Shown: piece by piece, positions 45,401-57,752 of the stretch | Layout: the number at the start of each line of letters is the position of its first letter | Position numbering within the stretch: position 1 is the first letter of the stretch | Origin: Hormiphora californensis | Lineage: Eukaryota; Ctenophora; Tentaculata; Cydippida; Pleurobrachiidae | Length of the DNA: 64,000 nucleotides | Assembly: GCA_020137815.1 (NCBI GenBank) | Contig: CM035357.1 | Coordinates: 3,368,528 to 3,432,527, forward strand | Reading direction: 5' to 3' | Notes under the pieces: model-generated | The model's database searches: none | Told to the model about the DNA's origin: nothing | Seen by the model: the letters and a program-made list of their open reading frames with translations, nothing else | Position numbers and translations under genes: made by a program

Positions 45401-48400
45401 TGTAATTGGAAGTAATTACATGTAATTAAAATGTAATTACATGTAATTAAAGGGTAATTACATGTAATTAAAAGGTCTAAATGACCCCAAATGACAATTT
45501 AGACATATTTTGACATATTTGGAGGCCCTGAGACCAGCGGGTGGCCAAATTTAATCAGGTTTCGGGTCGGCTGACGTAAATAAACCATAAACCATAAACC
45601 ATAACCATAACCATAAAACCATAGATATTTTTAGAGTGAAAGTTTTGAAGCCCCCTGAAGTAGTAGAGAGGTGTTCTATGGCTCGTTGGAAAGGTCTCGA
45701 GGTCCCGCGACGTATAGGGGGTGTGGCGATGGCCATACCCAAACCTATAAGGGGTAGGACGCGAAAAACAGTCAAAATAAGGGGTATACAGAACTCGGCA
45801 ATTGGAAGGAGTAGAAAGGTGTTCTAGGGTGCGTTCGAAAGCTCTCGAGGTGCTGAAGTAATTGGAATGTAATTGGAAGTAATTACATGTAATTAAAATG
45901 TAATTACATGCAATTAAAGGGTAATTACATGTAATTAAAAGGTCTAAATGACCCCAAATGACAATTTAGACATATTTTGACATATTTGGAGGCTCTGAGA
46001 CCAGCGAGTGGCCAAATTTAATCAGGTTTCGGGTCGGCTGACGTAAAAACTCCGCGTTTTGGTCGAGGTAACCATAAAACCATAACCATAAACCATAGAT
46101 ATTTTTAGAGTGAAAGTTTTGAAGCCCCCTGAAGTAGTAGAGAGGTGTTCTATGGCTCGTTGGAAAGGTCTCGAGGTCCCGCGACGTATAGGGGGTGTGG
46201 CGATGACCATACCCAAACCCATAAGGGGTAGGACGCGAAAAACAGTCAAAATAAGGGGTATACAGAACTCGGCAATTAGAAGCAGTAGAAAGGTGTTCTA
46301 GGATGCGTTCGAAAGCTCTCGAGGTGCTGAAGTAATTGGAATGTAATTGGAAGTAATTACATGTAATTAAAATGTAATTACATGTAATTAAAGGGTAATT
46401 ACATGTAATTAAAAGGTCTAAATGACCCCAAATGAAAATTCAGACATATTTTGAAATATTTGGAGACCCTGAGACCAGCGGATGGCCAAATTTAATCTGG
46501 TTTCGGGTCGGCTGACGTAAAAACTCCGCGTTTTGGTCGAGGTAAACCATAACCATAAAACCATAGATATTTTTAGAGTGAAAGTTTTGAAGCCCCCTGA
46601 AGTAGTAGAGAGGTGTTCTATGGCTCGTTGGAAAGGTCTCGAGGTCCCACGACGTATAGGGGGTGTGGCGATGGCCATACCCAAACCTATAAGGGGTAGG
46701 ACGCGAAAAACAGTCAAAATAAGGGGTATGCTGAACTCGGCAATTAGAAGGAGTAGAAAGGTGTTCTAGGGTGCGTTCGAAAGCTCTCGAGGTGCTGAAG
46801 TAATTGGAATGTAATTGGAAGTAATTACATGTAATTAAAGGGTAATTACATGTAATTAAAGGGTAATTACATGTAATTAAAAGGTCTAAATGATCCCAAA
46901 TGACAATTCAGACATATTTTGACATATTTGGAGGCCCTGAGACCAGCGGGTGGCCAAATTTAATCCGGTTTCGGGTCGGCTGACGTAAAAACTCCGCGTT
47001 TTGGTCGAGGTAAACCATAAACCATAACCATAGATATTTTTAGAGTGAAAGTTTTGAAGCCCCGCTGAAGTAGTAGAGAGGTGTTCTATGGCTCGTTGGA
47101 AAGGTCTCGAGGTCCCGCGACGTATAGGGGGTGTGGCGATGGCCATACCCAAACCTATAAGGGGTAGGACGCGAAAAACAGTCAAAATAAGGGGTATACA
47201 GAACTCGGCAATTAGAAGGAGTATAAAGGTGTTCTAGGGTGCGTTCGAAAGCTCTCGAGGTGCTGAAGTAATTGGAATGTAATTGGAAGTAATTACATGT
47301 AATTAAAATGTAATTACATGTAATTAAAGGGTAATTACATGTAATTAAAAGGTCTAAATGACCCCAAATGACAATTTAAACATATTTTGACATATTTGGA
47401 GGCCCTGAGACCAGCGGATGGCAAAATTTAATCCGGTTTCGGGTCGGCTGACGTAAAAACTCCGCGTTTTGGTCGAGGTAAACCATAAAACCATAGATAT
47501 TTTTAGAGTGAAAGTTTTGAAGCCCCCTGAAGTAGTAGAGAGGTGTTCTATGGCTCGTTGGAAAGGTCTCGAGGTCCCGCGACGTATAGGGGGTGTGGCG
47601 ATGGCCATACCCAAACCTATAAGGGGTAGGACGCGAAAAACAGTCAAAATAAGGGGTATACAGAACTCGGCAATTAGAAGGAGTAGAAAGGTGTTCTAGG
47701 GTGCGTTCGAAAGCTCTCGAGGTGCTGAAGTAATTGGAATGTAATTGGAAGTAATTACATGTAATTAAAATGTTATTACATGCAATTAAAGGGTAATTAC
47801 ATGTAATTATTAATTAATTAATTACTAATTAAAAGGTCTAAATGACCCCAAATGACAATTTAGACATATTTTGACATATTTGGAGGCTCCGAGACCAGCG
47901 AGTGGCCAAATTTAATCAGGTTTCGGGTCGGCTGACGTAAAAACTCCGCGTTTTGGTAGAGGTAACCATAACCATAAAACCATAAAACCATAGATATTTT
48001 TAGAGTGAAAGTTTTGAAGCCCCCTGAAGTAGTAGAGAGGTGTTCTATGGCTCGTTGGAAAGGTCTCAAGGTCCCGCGACGTATAGGGGGTGCGGCGATG
48101 GCCGTACCCAAACCCATAAGGGGTAGGACGCGAAAAACAGTCAAAATAAGGGGTATGCAGATCTCGGCAATTAGAAGGAGTAGAAAGATTTTCTAGGTAG
48201 CGTTCGAAAGCTCTCGAGGTACTGAAGTAATTGGAATGTAATTGGAAGTAATTACATGTAATTAAAATGTAATTACATGTAATTAAAGGGTAATTACATG
48301 TAATTAAAAGGTCTAAATGACCCCAAATGACAATTTAGACATATTTTGACATTTTTGGAGGCCCTGAGACCAGCGGGTGGCCAAATTTAATCAGGTTTCG

Positions 48401-50046
48401 GGTCGGCTGACGTAAAAACTCCGCGTTTTGGTCGAGGTAACCGTAAAACCATAAACCATAAAACCATAGATATTTTTAGAGTGAAAGTTTTGAAGCCCCC
48501 TGAAGTAGTAGAGAGGTGTTCTATGGCTCGTTGGAAAGGTCTCGAGGTCCCGCGACGTATAGGGGGTGTGGCGATGGCCATACCCAAACCTATAAGGGGT
48601 AGGACGCGAAAAACAGTCAAAATAAGGGGTATACAGAACTCGGCAATTAGAAGGAGTAGAAAGGTGTTCTAGGGTGCGTTCGAAAGCTCTCGAGGTGCTG
48701 AAGTAATTGGAATGTAAAGTCGGATTTTTTGAAACTGTCACCCCCCTGGGTATTTTCAAATTTCGTAAATGACCATAAATCCGGTTCCTGACGAGATAGA
48801 GACTTGAAATTTGGAGGTTACGAAGATCTTGCTAAGTTCTTCCGAACCTCCAAATTTCAAGTCTCTATCTCATCAGGAACCGGAGATATGGCAAATTTTG
48901 TTATTTCAGGGGGGTGACAGTTTCAAAAAATCCGACTTTAATTGGAAGTAATTACATGTAATTAAAATGTAATTACATGTAATTAAAGGGTAATTACATG
49001 TAATTAAAAGGTCTAAATGACCCCAAATGACAATTCAGACATATTTTGACATATTTGGAGGCCCTGAGACCAGCGGGTGGCAAAATTTAATCCGGTTTCG
49101 GGTCGGCTGACGTAAAAACTCCGCGTTTTGGTCGAGGTAACCATAAACCATAAACCATAGATATTTTTAGAGTGAAAGTTTTGAAGCCCCCTGAAGTAGT
49201 AGAGAGGTGTTCTATGGCTCGTTGGAAAGGTCTCGAGGTCCCGCGACGTATAGGGGGTGTGGCGATGGGTGTGCCCAAACCTATAAGGGGTAGGACGCGA
49301 AAAACAGTCAAAATAAGGGGTATGCTGAACTCGGCAATTAGAAGGAGTAGAAAGGTGTTCTAGGGTGCGTTCGAAAGCTCTCGAGGTGCTGAATTAATTG
49401 GAATGTAATTGGAAGTAATTACATGTAATTAAAATGTAATTACATGTAATTAAAGGGTAATTACATGTAATTAAAAGGTCTAAATGACCCCAAATGACAA
49501 TTCCGACATATTTGGAGGCCCTGAGACCAGCAAGTGGCAAAATTTAATCAGGTTTCGGGTCGGCTGACGTAAAAACTCCGCGTTTTGGTCGAGATACCAG
49601 ATAAAAAAAACCATAAAACCATAGATATTTTTAGAGTGAAAGTTTTGAAGCCCCCTGAAGTCGTAGAGAGGTTTTCTATGGCTCGTTGGAAAGGTCTAGA
49701 GGTCCCGCGACGTATAGGGGGTGCGGCGATGACCGTACCCAAACCCATAAGGGGTAGGACGCGAAAAACAGTCAAAATAAGGGGTATGCAGATCTCGGCA
49801 ATTAGAAGGAGTAGAAAGGTGTTCTAGGTAGCGTTCGAAAGCTCTCGAGGTGCTGAAGTAATTGGAATGTAATTGGAAGTAATTACATGTAATTAAAGGG
49901 TAATTACATGTAATTAAAAGGTCTGCATGATCCCAAATGATAATTTAAACATATTTTGACGTATTTGGAGGCCCTGAGACCAGCGGATGGCCAAATTTAA
50001 TCCGGTTTCGGGTCGGCTGACGTAAAAACTTCGCGTTTTGGTCGAG
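42450..50046. repeat. Satellite array, about 16 units of ~470 bp
   Basis: Units of 465-481 bp, with one shortened unit at about 44,399-44,570 and one carrying a MITE. Each has gccctgagaccagcgggtgg, a variable run of aaaccata, a 189-bp block open on both strands (63 codons on +, 42,615-42,806 in unit 1), and three palindromes TAATTACATGTAATTA. Units near 44,704, 48,005 and 49,650 share gccgtacccaaac and ggtatgcagatctcgg, defining a subfamily. One more unit lies at 59,960-60,424. Confidence 0.95.
48717..48938. mobile_element. 222-bp palindromic MITE with TA duplication inside the satellite
   Basis: Ends aagtcggattttttgaaac / gtttcaaaaaatccgactt, flanked by TA (48,715-48,716 and 48,939-48,940). 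All other satellite units show the empty site ggaatgtaattgg. The arms contain caaatttcaagtctctatct. This fits a Tc1/mariner-type MITE. Confidence 0.9.
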
Positions 50047-50733
50047 TTTACCAATCCCTGTAAATATTTTCCGGTTACTTACAAGCCGATTCTTGCGAAA
50101 TGTTTGGGGTTCATTAATTTCCCAATATTCACGAGCTATTCATCTACTGAATCTCTGAAGACTAGTCAGCTAGCCTTCAGAGATAGTCGAATAATTATAT
50201 TATGTCAAGATAAATACGAGGATGCACCAACAATTTTAATTCTAGCATAAACTCGCCATATATGACCAAAAAATCAGAAAATAATCGGACGGTTTATCAT
50301 TTATGTCACATCTGAGCGCGATTATTGTCTTGCACGCCGTTCATCCTCCCTTTAACCGTGACCTATCAAAGTATAGGGCAGTACATCAGTCGTTTATAGC
50401 TTCTTACTTCAGAATAATATGCGAGGCAGCTGTACAGAATAGCAGTGGTATCGGGTGATTTTACATACAATAGTTACAGTGGCTATTATGTATAAACGAC
50501 ATTTACTTTGACACTCTGATAGGTCACGGTAAAGTGGGAGAAATGGATGATCAAAGGCGTGCAACTCGGGGTTGAACAAAACAAATACTCCATGTCACCA
50601 TTAATAATATTAGTCCAGTTAATGACAATCATGAAATCAGCATAACACAACACATCAGAATCAATAATATCAACATTATTGACACACTCAGGATCATTTG
50701 TAAAACAAAGATCTCCCGCCAGTTTAATGTTTG
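50047..50733. other. Spacer between satellite and receptor gene
   Basis: AT-rich. A diverged palindrome (50,331-50,563) has arms tgcacgccgttcatcc / ggatgatcaaaggcgtgca and gtgacctatcaaagt / actctgataggtcac. The receptor's 3' UTR probably lies at the right end. Confidence 0.55.
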
Positions 50734-52283
50734 TTAAGTTATTGAATTCCTTCTCCGTAAAGTTTGCACATTTTCATTCGTAGTAATGATACCAAAATTA
50801 GTTTCTTGGATCTCGCCTCTGGTTGGCATCATAGCAATGCAACTGGAACATTTCATATGCATCTTAATACAATTCGATGTGTTATCGGCAACTTTACATT
50901 CCTCCTCTTTCTTGTTCACGGGTACTCCATCACCGACAATGTTTTGCCGGTGACAATTATCTACACTTATAATATCATTTGCTGGTTCGGGTAAGACTGG
51001 TACACCATGAACCAATGCACAGATTGATGACCAAGAATTCATAGCAGCTGCCATTTTTTCCATGGCAGGTCTAAGCACATCAAACACTTTAGTTAGTATA
51101 TCACTGTACAAAAGTGGGTTTAGTACAGAGTTAATTGGTAGGATGTTGAGGGAGAAGACCTGGTACCACGGTGACATATCCACCACCTCGGCTGTATGGA
51201 GGGCACAACAAATCAAGAAGGGTAGCCAACAACATAAGTCCGTTACACACAACCAAGTAACTTTGCGACCAAGTTTATTATTGTTGCGCCGGTCTGCCCC
51301 AGGAACTGCCGCCTTAATCGACAAGACCACAATTAAGATATGGCACACTGCAACGGTCATAAAGCAGAGAAAGTGAAGGCTGATGTAGAACCAGACAAAG
51401 ACAACCTGGGGATCATTGGGGAGGACAAAAAACTTAAACGTACAAACTGGATCGTTACCGTAGAATGACACCTTTTTACCTGAAACAGTCCCATAATCCG
51501 CGGAAAACATTTCCGCGACCATTCCTTGAATTGTATTCCAGGAAATGCCAGCCTTCCTTCGAGAACGTTCAGAGTACCTTACCCCGTAGTAGCCATAGAC
51601 AATCTGCAAAAATCGTGCCTTGTCCACCGTACCAAGGAAAAGTGATATATTCTTAGGAAATACAAGTCCATTGACAAACCAATCTTCCAAAGAATCTAGT
51701 AGAGGCACTAATGCAAATGCGAGAGCAATAAGCAAAATAAACGCTAGGCATAGAATAACTTTAAGCCGAAGCTCCTCCGAAACATCGCCAGACTGTCTGT
51801 AACGAAGAGCTCGTCTTGTTCCATAAAGCCGGTAAATGCTTATACCCGCCATGGCTAAGGAGGAAACTGTCGCTCCGACCGTGTTTAGTACACCTATGAT
51901 TTTACAAGTTCTCCCACTAATCCATTCTAATTGCTTAACACAGAAATCAGTGCTTTTAAAGATATGCAGGGTTGTTAAGGTGAGGAGATAGCAGGGAGTT
52001 AAGAGATCTCCAAAGGAGATTGCAAGTACGAACACATGATTCACAAAGGCTCCACTTTTATCCGGAAGTTTCTGGATAAATGTTTTCACGAAGGCTGTTA
52101 ATCTCAACGGCAAACACAGTTGGCGTAACTCAGAAAGGGGACAATTTCAGTGCTCTCCAATTGCGTCGCGGCGCGGGGGGGGGGTCACTCTCTCTCTCTC
52201 TCTCCCCCTTTTCGATGGTTTCTGAACACTCACAGACACTGTGTGGTGATCTCAAATTTCTCTCTCTCTCTCTCTCTCTCTCC

Positions 52284-52344
<61 letters not shown>

Positions 52345-52374
52345 TCAATCTTTCCCTAATTGTGAGGGATGAAG

Positions 52375-52430
<56 letters not shown>

Positions 52431-53021
52431 CATACATTACTGGGCTTCCTGATAGGGGCCCTCCGCCCTGATTAAAGTAATTTATTGTCACAAGCCGTGA
52501 TATCCTTATTCCTTCAAGGAATATATAAAATGGGCCTGAAATATGCAAGGAATTTCCTTGCATATTTCAGGCCCATTTTATATATAATCAATAAACCCTG
52601 TTTATATGTAGCGGGTCGCCCGCTAGGGTGATTCGCTACATCATATACTGCCCGACCTGCGAAGTAGGGAGGGTGGTATATGGTATAAGACCCGACCAAA
52701 GGGAGGGGTTTGTACTTTCTATAAGCAAGGATTTATTGATTATAAGTTTAAGCGGAAAAAAAGCTTGCTTTTTATTATAGCAGGCGGGGTTTGTCAGACA
52801 GATTTTCACCCGCTGGAGTGCCCTTAAAGAGTCGCACTGCACTGGTGCTATATTGTCGAAATACTAAAATTAAAAAAAGACACATTTACATACGGTACTT
52901 GAATATAAAAGCTTCTCAGCCATAAACCTGACTACTCGGCCACTTGCCGGGTGTCAGTTGATGATATTCCATGTACTTATATCTGATTTGAAATGGTTGC
53001 TCTCTCTCCGTCTGTCTCCCT

Positions 53022-53091
<70 letters not shown>

Positions 53092-56000
53092 ATCTCTCTC
53101 TATCTATCTATCTATCTATCTCTCTGATTGAGAGAGTGAGAGCGGGATTGAGAGAGGGAGATTATCTATGGTTTTGTATGTCTTTGGGGATGTTATACGC
53201 CCAAAGACATACACTAATGGGGACCCCTACCCGGAAGCCGGATAATATGGTCTCGGGTGTCCTAAACCTACAGTTTTTGGACACCGGAGACTTACTATCC
53301 GGCTTCCTGATTAAAGTGGTTTATTGTCCCAAGCCGTGAATTCGGCAAAACATTTCGTTGTTTCACGACATTATTGTACACTGTGTGTTCCTTTGCTGGG
53401 GTGCTCCGTGCTTGAGTTTCCCCTCTCTCTATCTCTTACCGCGAACCGTAGAACAGAATGAGCTTGTACGAGTTATAGATCTCTACAGCTGGAGAGTGGA
53501 GACGTGACACACGTCGACATCTCTCTCTCTCTTCCTTTCCCTCTCTCTATCTCTCTCTCTGGACCCTGGACTATCTCTCCGTCACTCTCTTACTCTTTCA
53601 ACATTTTAGCGAAGTCTCCGCATCAGCAAAAGATTCCATCTGGTAGTTTGGATGCCAAAAACACACTTCCCGGGGTGCTAGAGCCCCGAAAACCCCAGGA
53701 ATCTTGAATGAGGGTAGAGAATAGTCTAGGTATGTAGTTTCATGACATAATCTTGTCAGCTTTTTTCTGGGTGAAGCCCAACGCTTGTAAAGATACAAAA
53801 TGATTAATGAACACCCTGTACATGTACATACATTAACATGCTACATATTATCAACAACAACTACATTGATGGGTGAGAAGCGTTAAGGGCCAAAACCAAA
53901 ATCCCCTTAGATGTATGGAATTTTTTATTTCTCCATTTTTTTCGACAATAACACCAGTGCAGCAGTGCGATAATATCGAAGAGCAGCCAGCAAGGACGCT
54001 GCTCAGTTTCAAAAAAATATCTCAATCTTCCTTTCTCTCTGATATGTGGTCCCAAGGGAATACTGATCCCCTCTAACAAGGTTTTACTAGTAAAAGTATG
54101 TCTCTCACTTTTCTCCCCTTTGAGAAAAGAGAGAGCGATACATTAGTTTAGTACTCCCTGACTTGACGTAGGGGGCGAAAAGGAGAGATCTGTACAGTGC
54201 TGAACTGATATTTATGGTAAAGTACGCCAACTGTGTTTGCCGTCTACTTTAGTCCTATAGAAATTCCAAGGACCCCCATAATAGATGCGATCAAGATCGT
54301 AACATAACTTTTAACTACTGTCCTACTGCAGCTGTCATTGCATTCGTCTGAAAAGTCCTTGCAGTCAGCTTTTCCATCGCATTTCTGGCTCAGAGGTAAA
54401 AACGAGGAGTTATCAGCACACTGGAAATTGTTGGCACACCCAGCATCCTCATCAGACCTGTCCCCACAGTCATCAACCAGGTCACACACCCTCTCAAATA
54501 GAATACACTTCCGGTTTTTACACACGAACACGTTGTTATGAAACGCAGTTTTTTGTCGGAAAACTGATGTCACAACACTTAACTCCGTGTTAAGTGAGTA
54601 AACTGCAATTGGGAGATTGTGACAGGAATTATGTAGTACCGGTCTATTCAAAGGGCATGCAGCATTTATACATAGTCCAGTACAGCTGTGAAGGACATAC
54701 GCCTCACCATAGAGGTATCTACAATCTTGCTTCCGGTCCAATGTGACAAGGGCTGTTGTTAGGTTCTTACCGAAGAATTGGTGAAATGGGTAGTTGAATT
54801 TTCGGAGTGAACACTGCTCCTTCATATGAAGGAGCACCGAGGAAAGACCTTTGTTGCATACATTTCCAACCAGATATTCATTTCCAAATAGTTGAGCGGA
54901 CGAAGGTCGGGCTAGAGCTTTATTTACATTTACCCTTCTTCTCGCGCTCTGACAAACCCCCTCGTCGCACGTATGGGCCGAAGAACATACGATGGAAGAG
55001 TCTAGGAATTCTGAATGGTTGCCATAGCACAAGAACACGTTAGAACACGGTGCCGTGTCCACCTTAATCCTCAGAGTGGTGCCATTGCCGCACTTTTCCC
55101 AATTATCTTTCTCGTCGATGCCACTTTCACAATCTAAAACTCCATCTTGGATCCAATCCACCGGAACTCGAGACAATTTCCCAAACCGTCTCTGACAAGT
55201 GTGAGTGGTAACTTTACCAGATCCACACCATATTTGACCCTCATCCATGCCACCTGCACAATCCTCCGTACCATCACAAAGCTTATGCTTATGAATAAAG
55301 CAATACCGACCAACCCTGACACACTTCAACTCGATCCCATCATCACACAACTGTGGAGATTTATTGCTATCACAGATCACATAGATGGAAATTGTGCTGC
55401 GATAACCGTTCACCAGACAGCTACCTCCTATCTTGGCCGGATCTGTGCAGTTAGTTTGGTCCATTCCAGATTGTACGCAGTAGGTAGACCTTTGAGGACT
55501 GAAAATATTTTCATTTCGACCATTGAATGTTAAGAAACATCGTGAACCGTTATACAAGGCAAATCTGCTACTGATATGGCCGATACCATAAGATAATGCG
55601 TCACAAAGAAGTGCATCCTGATCCCAAGGAGGGGCTGTTCCTTCTTTTGGCATTCCTTGGAACGGCATAAAGACCAGATCGTTAGAAACAGTTCCGTAGA
55701 CGATTCCCCCGCCGCAATCCCGCTCCTCGACACACGTCATTTTGGAGCTTTGTGTTTCGCCAATCCAGATATCGTCACATATCCCATCGCAAACACCTCC
55801 CAATTTCAATGTGACCTCGACAATACTACCATTTTGTAGAGTGATATGATAAAACATAGTTCCTCCAGTTTTATCGCTACACGCCTGGACGTCTTTCTGG
55901 ACAAAGTTATCTTCAAAATTGTCGAAACAGACAACTCCACAAACCGGTGGCTGATCAAACATTTCAAGGAGACTATGGTCAAAGAATTTGCCCATATATA

Positions 56001-56822
56001 ATTGTCCACATGCCTGATAGATAGCGTCATCATTTGGGCAGAGTACAGAATAATGAGTTGTGGATATACGTTTTATACCGTTGTAGACTCCCTGTTTTTT
56101 ATAGGTCACATTGGCCCAGTGCGAAACGTTGTTCAAGGTGTTATCAATGTGAAATCCGGTCGAAAAAAGTGCTATAATTTTTTTCTATGAGGGTGATATT
56201 TTTAGGGTGATATTTTCCAATGCGCCACTATCACTGAGAGTTGTATATCACTGAATCATAATACTGGTCGGTGTTAGCCCTTGAAAAATTTCGCAGCGCC
56301 GGCAAGGGCCCCCAGGAGTATCTTAAATGCACATATGCATTCCGTGCATTCCAGCAGTTTTAAAGACTATCCGAGCAAGAAAAACTACTTTTGACATTAT
56401 ATCTACTATCTAGGAGTACATATAATGGTCGGTGTTAGCACCTGAAAAAATTTAGCAGCGCTGGCAAGCGCCACTAGCGTATAATGATGATGATGGGGGT
56501 GAAATAAGTCATAAATTTAAGCATAAAAGTGATATCAATTAGATTGATAAATTGGCCAACATTTCGCACCGGGCACATTGGGAGCGGTGACACATTGAAA
56601 AATACTTTCACGCATCGAGAAGTACCGCTCCGTATTACAGATGTGGGCTAGAAACCCGTAATCAATGGCGATAGGACAAAGCTTCCCGTCTTCATAAGTA
56701 TCAGATTGCGAAGAATTTACTCCAGATGAGTCAGTCATGGGTCCACTGTTGTCTGGAAAAGGGTCGACTGTTGCAAGAAGCACATTCAGTGTAAAGAACA
56801 TTTTCCAGGTTCCTGTAGACAT
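50734..56822 (-). CDS. LDL-receptor class A repeat-bearing 7TM receptor
   Basis: Proposed exons 56822-56570, 56171-54248 and 52102-50734 give 1,181 residues with consistent phases. Exon 1 begins MSTGTWKMFFTLNVLLATV, a signal peptide; its junction uses a weak donor (gtgcga) and is the least certain. Exon 2 is a Cys-rich ectodomain with LDLa modules (CFIHKHKLCDGTEDCAGGMDE; CILFERVCDLVDDCGDRSDE; LSQKCDGKADCKDFSDEC) and ends in TM1 (VTILIASIMGVLGISIGL). Exon 3 continues TM1-TM7: TM2 LAISFGDLLTPCY, TM3 end IYRLYG, TM6 CCWLPFLICC, TM7 NSVLNPLLY. The rhodopsin-type core with canonical NPxxY recalls LGR/GRL101-like receptors. Ligand unknown. Confidence 0.78.
52103..54247 (-). other. Intron with 21-bp perfect inverted repeats 4 nt from each splice site
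   Basis: The 2,145-nt intron starts GTAG and ends TGAG. Immediately inside lie 54,223-54,243 and 52,107-52,127, exact reverse complements of each other (core acggcaaacacagttggcg). The intron also contains (CT)n/(GA)n tracts (52,188-52,426 and 53,027-53,123), a 62-bp perfect palindrome (52,522-52,583), and two related copies of gattaaagt-ttattgtc-caagccgtga (about 52,470 and 53,310). Confidence 0.75.
52522..52583. repeat. 62-bp perfect palindrome
   Basis: 31-nt arms, tatataaaatgggcctgaaa… with no loop. It lies inside the receptor intron. Confidence 0.9.
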
Positions 56823-57287
56823 GTTGTTGATGTAAAATGTCACAGTAGTAATAACTGTAACAGTATCTGTTATAGAACAAACATATTCTAAGGCTGGTCA
56901 AACTAGAGTTGAGAACAAATATTTGTAAATGGCACCAGGCACTACATTCTACAACGGCAAGTGGATTATTTGAAGAGAAAAAAGAAAAAACGGAGGTATT
57001 ATTCTATCAAATAGGAGACGGAGGACCTCCCGGTGATAGTATAATTGCTTCAATTGAAACAATCCTCCGTTCCGAAGAAGTTCGCGTCAATGCACCAGAT
57101 TATCATATGGAAATGAGCGACTGAACTGAGCGATTGAACACTACAGGAAGTCAATCATCTTTACCAGCTTTCTTCCAGCGGCGTTTAGAAAAAGTTGGTA
57201 ACCCCGTGGAGCGGCAGCACGAACCAAATTTAGAGTACTTAACCATGTTAACATTGTCGTATACAATTCAGAGCATGTTTCTAGGAA
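56172..57287. other. Receptor intron 1, first exon and upstream region
   Basis: Intron 1 (56,172-56,569) contains a duplicated ~55-bp block (ggtcggtgttagc…gcagcgcyggcaag) at 56,267 and 56,429. Upstream of the first exon (from 56,823) no further coding exon was recognised. Confidence 0.5.
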
Positions 57288-57295
57288 GAGAATCG

Positions 57296-57706
57296 GGCAG
57301 GTGAGAAGAAGCTCGACCGGTTAAGGGACCCTTTTAGGGACCCTTTAAGGGACCCTTTTAGGGACCCTTTAAGGGACCCTTTAAGGGACCCTAGAAAGTT
57401 AAGGGACCCTTTAAGGGACCCTAGGAAGTTAAGGGACCCTTTAATGAGGTAGAACGAATCGTGAGCAGTACCGTGTATCGGTTCACATCTTTGTCTCTGT
57501 CTGTCTCTGTCGCTCCCTCTGTCTCTGTCCCCCCTCTGTCTCTGTCCCTGTCTATGTCTCTGCCTCTGTATCTCTCTCTCTCCCTATGTCTCTGCCTCTG
57601 TCGCTGTCATTGTCTCTGTCTCTGTATCTGTCTCTGGCTCTCCCTCTGTCTCTGTCTCTCTCAGCTATCTCCATCCTAAAAAGACAGAGAAAGAGAGAGA
57701 TAGAGA

Positions 57707-57752
<46 letters not shown>

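Noticed and set aside
42615-49827. Repeated 63-codon plus-strand frames as a gene family
   Set aside because: They are one segment of the ~470-bp satellite, open on both strands; without transcription or codon-level constraint I do not call genes.
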